From NCBI RefSeq assembly GCF_932276165.1, contig NC_063984.1, positions 3,913,501-3,977,500 of the forward strand: a stretch of DNA of 64,000 nucleotides, in the 5' to 3' direction. Every line of letters begins with the position of its first letter. Positions within the stretch are counted from its first letter, which is position 1. The DNA is from Plutella xylostella. Lineage: Eukaryota; Arthropoda; Insecta; Lepidoptera; Plutellidae. Below are positions 60,916 to 64,000 of this stretch, one piece after another. The translations under genes were made by a program, and so were the position numbers. The notes under the pieces were generated by a model. That model did not search any database, was not told the origin of the DNA, and saw only the letters and a program-made list of their open reading frames with translations.

Positions 60916-61074
60916 CTACTTAAAACTCACTTTTATCAGTAGGTAAGTAACTAACAGCAAAATGTATTGTCGTCAATCAATCGATATCTTAGAAACATTG
61001 AAAAAGTAAACAAGTAAGTATATGAAAAAGTGATTATATGTCAAGTTAACTCAAGTGTACTTGATAAATAGGTA

Positions 61075-61376
61075 TAATAGACGTGTTTTACCTACCAATA
61101 AAACACTTATTAAACACTTACCTGATTCGAAGCCTAAACATAATGAGAGTAACATCCGTTTTTCCCCTTTTATTTCTTGCTTTGTGGCGGATTTCCGCTG
61201 TCTCTGACGTCAAGTCCGCTAGGCAGTTTAGTCAAGTTTGAGTTTTGACGTTTGGTAACTTGATGAATCTTGCTCATTGACTCATTTCCTTAGCGCCAGG
61301 CAGCGCTAATCTTTTAGGCTTCGAATCAGGTAAGTGTTTAATAAGTGTTTTATTGGTAGGTAAAACACGTCTATTA
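61075..61376. repeat. 64-bp perfect inverted repeat around a 174-bp spacer (DIRS terminal region)
   Basis: 61075-61138 and 61313-61376 are exact reverse complements. Next to the right arm, TGATTCGAAGCCTAAACATA and onward (from 61390) repeats directly the start of the spacer side (from 61123). It lies where the 3' end of the DIRS element should be. Confidence 0.8.
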
Positions 61377-62001
61377 AACCCTGTAGCTGATTCGAAGCCT
61401 AAACATAATGAGATTTGTTTATTATCGCCTGGCGGACTTAGGGCGTCAATGTGACTAGATGACATCTAGTAGATGTATTCGCATTGTAGGAGTGCAGTGT
61501 ACCTAATACGATTTGCTACGACAAATAATATAGCTAGAAGGTGCTTTTGGGAAATCAAGACATGACACACTTACATGAAGTACCTGGAGAGCTGGTAAAT
61601 CCACATATATGTGATTTAATAAAAGATGTGTGATTATGAATTCATGTTACTAACTTTATTTGTAAACTTTTAAATATAAAAACAATAAATATTCTGATTT
61701 TATACATGTTTTATTTTTTACATATCAATAACTACTTATTTAGTTAAATGAATTGGACACAAATAGGTAGGTAAATAAGAGACAGCAATTAGCAAGGTCA
61801 AATAATATTTTCTCTTTTAAACATCAATCAAGTTTAACTGTGATCATTATTGCTTATGTTAAGTACTTGTACTTAATTAATTATGTAAGTAATCATACAA
61901 AATATGCTTTGTCAATCATCATATTGACCCTTATCAGGGATTTAATCATAAATTATATACTTAAGTTAAGTACCTTGTTTATATTACAAGTAATTTTATA
62001 T

Positions 62002-63807
62002 TTATATGGAATCAAAAAGTCTTGATATTGGGTTAGATTGAGATTCTAGAACTTGCCTTCGGTAATATCTGGCAAACGTATTGCCTGATCGCCAGTTACC
62101 TCTAGTCAGTATTTCATCCAGGGGAGAATTATTGATCCAGCTTTTTGATGCTACAGCGGATCTGACACTACCGGGAGTGGCCGTTACTCCGGAATCTGTT
62201 AGAACAGATTTAACCCATGTTCCTACGATGGTCTTGGATGCAGCTTTTGGAGCACCACATGTACTGATGAACAAGTTTTTGACATCATTATGTTTTCGTC
62301 GTTCGGCAGACAGAGCTATAACTTTTTTGATCCAGGTTACAGGATCTAGCGCTGGGTTATCTTTGTTCATTAACAGTTTCCAACCGGACTGTCTATAATC
62401 ATAAGAGTCAGTTTTGGATCCGAATTCGGGCCAGAATATTATAGAGTCATGCATTGTCACACAGTGATCTGCATCAATTCGTAACAAGGTGAGATCGTGG
62501 ACCCTTCTGCCCGAACATAATAAAAGCAAGGTTGCTGTTTGTCTTGACGCTTCATACAAACTGCTTGTTTGAGTATCTGATTTAGATATAAAATCTATTA
62601 CAATATCTATGTCCCATATTGGAGATTTGGATGCTCTTGGGGTTTGTAGGGCAACGGCTTTTAGTGCATGTTTAACCACGCTGTCTGAACTAAGGTGTGA
62701 TGAGTGAGTGTTGCACATAGTAGAAACTACCGACTTGTGTAGCAGTATAGAATTGTAAGAAAGTTTATGGATAAGGTGCAAGTCGATAATAAATCTTCCT
62801 AGATCGGAACCCGAGGGGTTAGTAGGGGCAACTCCCTTTGTCCTCGCCCATTCACACCAGCGATTCCATGCTGGCCTATAAGTTTTCAAGGTCGATGGTC
62901 GCCAACTTGTCAGTAGAAGTTTTTTCTGTTCTGGTGACCAGTTTGGTAATTCATGCGACCACCCCCACATCTCCATACTTCCAGAGTCATCTCGTCTACC
63001 TTCGGAGGAGGATGGCCTGACGTTGCATCCACTAGTACTTGGCGTAAGTTCCAGATCGTGTGTGGTGGGCCTAACGCTCTTTGTTTCAGGTCCGGTCGCC
63101 AAAATACTCGTTCCCACCGAGGAGCTACTACTAGATATATCCCTGATGCACTGTTCAAGTGGTTCAGTACGCGTGGCATCAGACAGGGTGGTGGGAATAC
63201 CCAAGCTAGTTGAAATGACCATGGATGGGCGAACGCATCGTGCATTTTCGCTTGGTCGTCGCTGAGGTCTATCGAACAATAGTCCTTCACCACGTGTGCT
63301 ATTCTCGATGCAAAGAGGTCCATTGTCGGCACTCCCCATTTGGCGAATATTGTTTACAGCGCTGACGGCAGCAGGTGCCATTCCGGTGATGGCATTTTCC
63401 GAGATAGGTGGTCCACTTCGCTGTTGTAGATGCCCGGAATATGGAACGTTGTCAGTTTTATGTTGTACCGATCCAGTAGTGCAAACAAGTTGAACGTTAA
63501 GGTCATCAGTGCCTGAGACCTTGTTCCTCCTTCGTTTCGAATGTATGCGATGACTGTTCTGTTGTCGGTTTGTAGCATTACAGTTTTGTTGGCTAATGTC
63601 GTTCGCATTCGTTCTATTGCCTTGTGGACTGCGAGTAACTCTTTTTGATTGCAGTGAAGGTCTCTTTCGTGCGGTCTCCACAGGCCCTGTATATTGGTAT
63701 TGTCCAGCCGTGCCCCCCAGGCTATGTCCGACGCGTCGGTCGTCAGGAAGTGAGACGGTGGCGCTATATGTATGGCTGTTGATTGGTAACAATTTTTGAG
63801 CCACCAT
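62002..63807 (-). CDS. DIRS tyrosine recombinase
   Basis: Cuts and joins DNA to integrate the circular element copy. The 601-codon frame is open throughout; its first part overlaps the RNase H ORF in another frame, so the natural start is probably nearer residue 240-290. The core-binding region has LLLTSWRPSTLKTYRPAWNR. The catalytic region has CSGRRVHDLTLLRID (first Arg, about residue 430), TPGSVRSAVASKSW (box with the second Arg, about 545) and TRGNWRSGNTFARYYRR with the nucleophile Tyr near 579. It ends PISRLFDSI. All key parts look intact. Confidence 0.87.
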   Translation of the reverse strand: MVAQKLLPINSHTYSATVSLPDDRRVGHSLGGTAGQYQYTGPVETARKRPSLQSKRVTRSPQGNRTNANDISQQNCNATNRQQNSHRIHSKRRRNKVSGTDDLNVQLVCTTGSVQHKTDNVPYSGHLQQRSGPPISENAITGMAPAAVSAVNNIRQMGSADNGPLCIENSTRGEGLLFDRPQRRPSENARCVRPSMVISTSLGIPTTLSDATRTEPLEQCIRDISSSSSSVGTSILATGPETKSVRPTTHDLELTPSTSGCNVRPSSSEGRRDDSGSMEMWGWSHELPNWSPEQKKLLLTSWRPSTLKTYRPAWNRWCEWARTKGVAPTNPSGSDLGRFIIDLHLIHKLSYNSILLHKSVVSTMCNTHSSHLSSDSVVKHALKAVALQTPRASKSPIWDIDIVIDFISKSDTQTSSLYEASRQTATLLLLCSGRRVHDLTLLRIDADHCVTMHDSIIFWPEFGSKTDSYDYRQSGWKLLMNKDNPALDPVTWIKKVIALSAERRKHNDVKNLFISTCGAPKAASKTIVGTWVKSVLTDSGVTATPGSVRSAVASKSWINNSPLDEILTRGNWRSGNTFARYYRRQVLESQSNPISRLFDSI

Positions 63808-64000
63808 TTCATTTCTGTTTTGGCGAGAATTGGTACATTGAATTTTTGCGCTATTTCTGGCAGATTGTGGTTGAATGATTGTATGTGACGAAAATTCAAT
63901 CTGCCCCTCGGAACAGCGAAGCTCGAAAAGTTCAGTAGGCCGACTAGAGATTGAATTTCTGAGAAGCTGGCTTGCCCTGAGGATAGAATTTGATTTATAC
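62910..64000 (-). CDS. DIRS RT-RNase H ORF, partial, one in-frame stop
   Basis: From the window edge the frame reads IQSLVGLLNFSSFAVPRGRL (RT thumb), then RNase H with LTTDASDIAWGARLDN, HERDLHCNQKELLAVHKAIE, LQTDNRTVIAYIRNEGG and FHIPGIYNSEVDHLSRK. A TAA at 63354-63356 interrupts it; the same frame continues TIFAKWGVPTMDLFASR, the conserved DIRS end domain, through DAFAHPWSFQLAWVFPPPCL and APRWERVFWRPDL to a stop near 62910. The stop is probably an inactivating mutation. The catalytic RT box is outside the window. Confidence 0.85.

Larger units (their letters stand above)
61075..64000 (-). mobile_element. DIRS-type tyrosine-recombinase retrotransposon, 3' part (runs off right edge)
   Basis: The minus strand encodes the RT-thumb/RNase H ORF and, in another frame overlapping it, the tyrosine recombinase. 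About 600 bp of AT-rich DNA and the inverted-repeat region follow. The arrangement is that of DIRS elements, which integrate by recombinase and leave no target duplication. RT palm and gag would lie right of the window. Confidence 0.88.

Overview
The window looks like AT-rich nuclear DNA of a moth or butterfly. Genes are split into short GC-rich exons separated by long AT-rich introns. The introns and intergenic DNA hold typically lepidopteran repeats: Helitrons ending in CTAGT with GTCT microsatellites, tRNA-derived SINEs, LINE tails of AATA type, and many small inverted-repeat elements (MITEs). Gene calls rest on reading exons by eye, checking splice sites and phases, and recognising protein families. 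No database search was possible.

Two protein-coding genes are supported, both on the minus strand. (1) 52937 down to 37990: a complete RalGDS/Rgl-type Ral guanine-nucleotide exchange factor in seven coding exons. All phases agree and give 714 residues, ordered REM (RasGEF_N), RasGEF, Ser-rich linker, RA domain. (2) 16850 down to 2882: six phase-consistent exons (340 residues) of a whirlin/dyschronic-like PDZ scaffold, ending just after its first PDZ domain. The rest of that gene lies past the left edge, and its 5' exons were not found.

The remainder is dominated by transposable elements. 25.5-30.95 kb is a pile-up: one LINE inserted in the reverse transcriptase of another, then a DDE transposon with 27-bp perfect terminal repeats, then a third LINE. 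44.9-45.25 kb is a SINE with a 12-bp target duplication. 46.4-47.24 kb is a minus-strand LINE end. 47.88-49.40 kb is a hAT element with an 8-bp target duplication carrying a broken RTE reverse-transcriptase fragment. 61.08-64.00 kb is the 3' part of a DIRS retrotransposon (RNase H and tyrosine recombinase in overlapping frames), ending next to a 64-bp perfect inverted repeat.

The points most worth a second look are two partial exon duplications. In the whirlin-like gene the duplicated exon piece is still open, in phase, and has mostly synonymous differences. In Rgl the copy keeps its splice acceptor but runs into a stop after six codons. Other points are mobile elements sitting about 22 bp from Rgl splice donors, a TATA/CRE promoter-like patch inside a whirlin-like intron, and the nested insertions.
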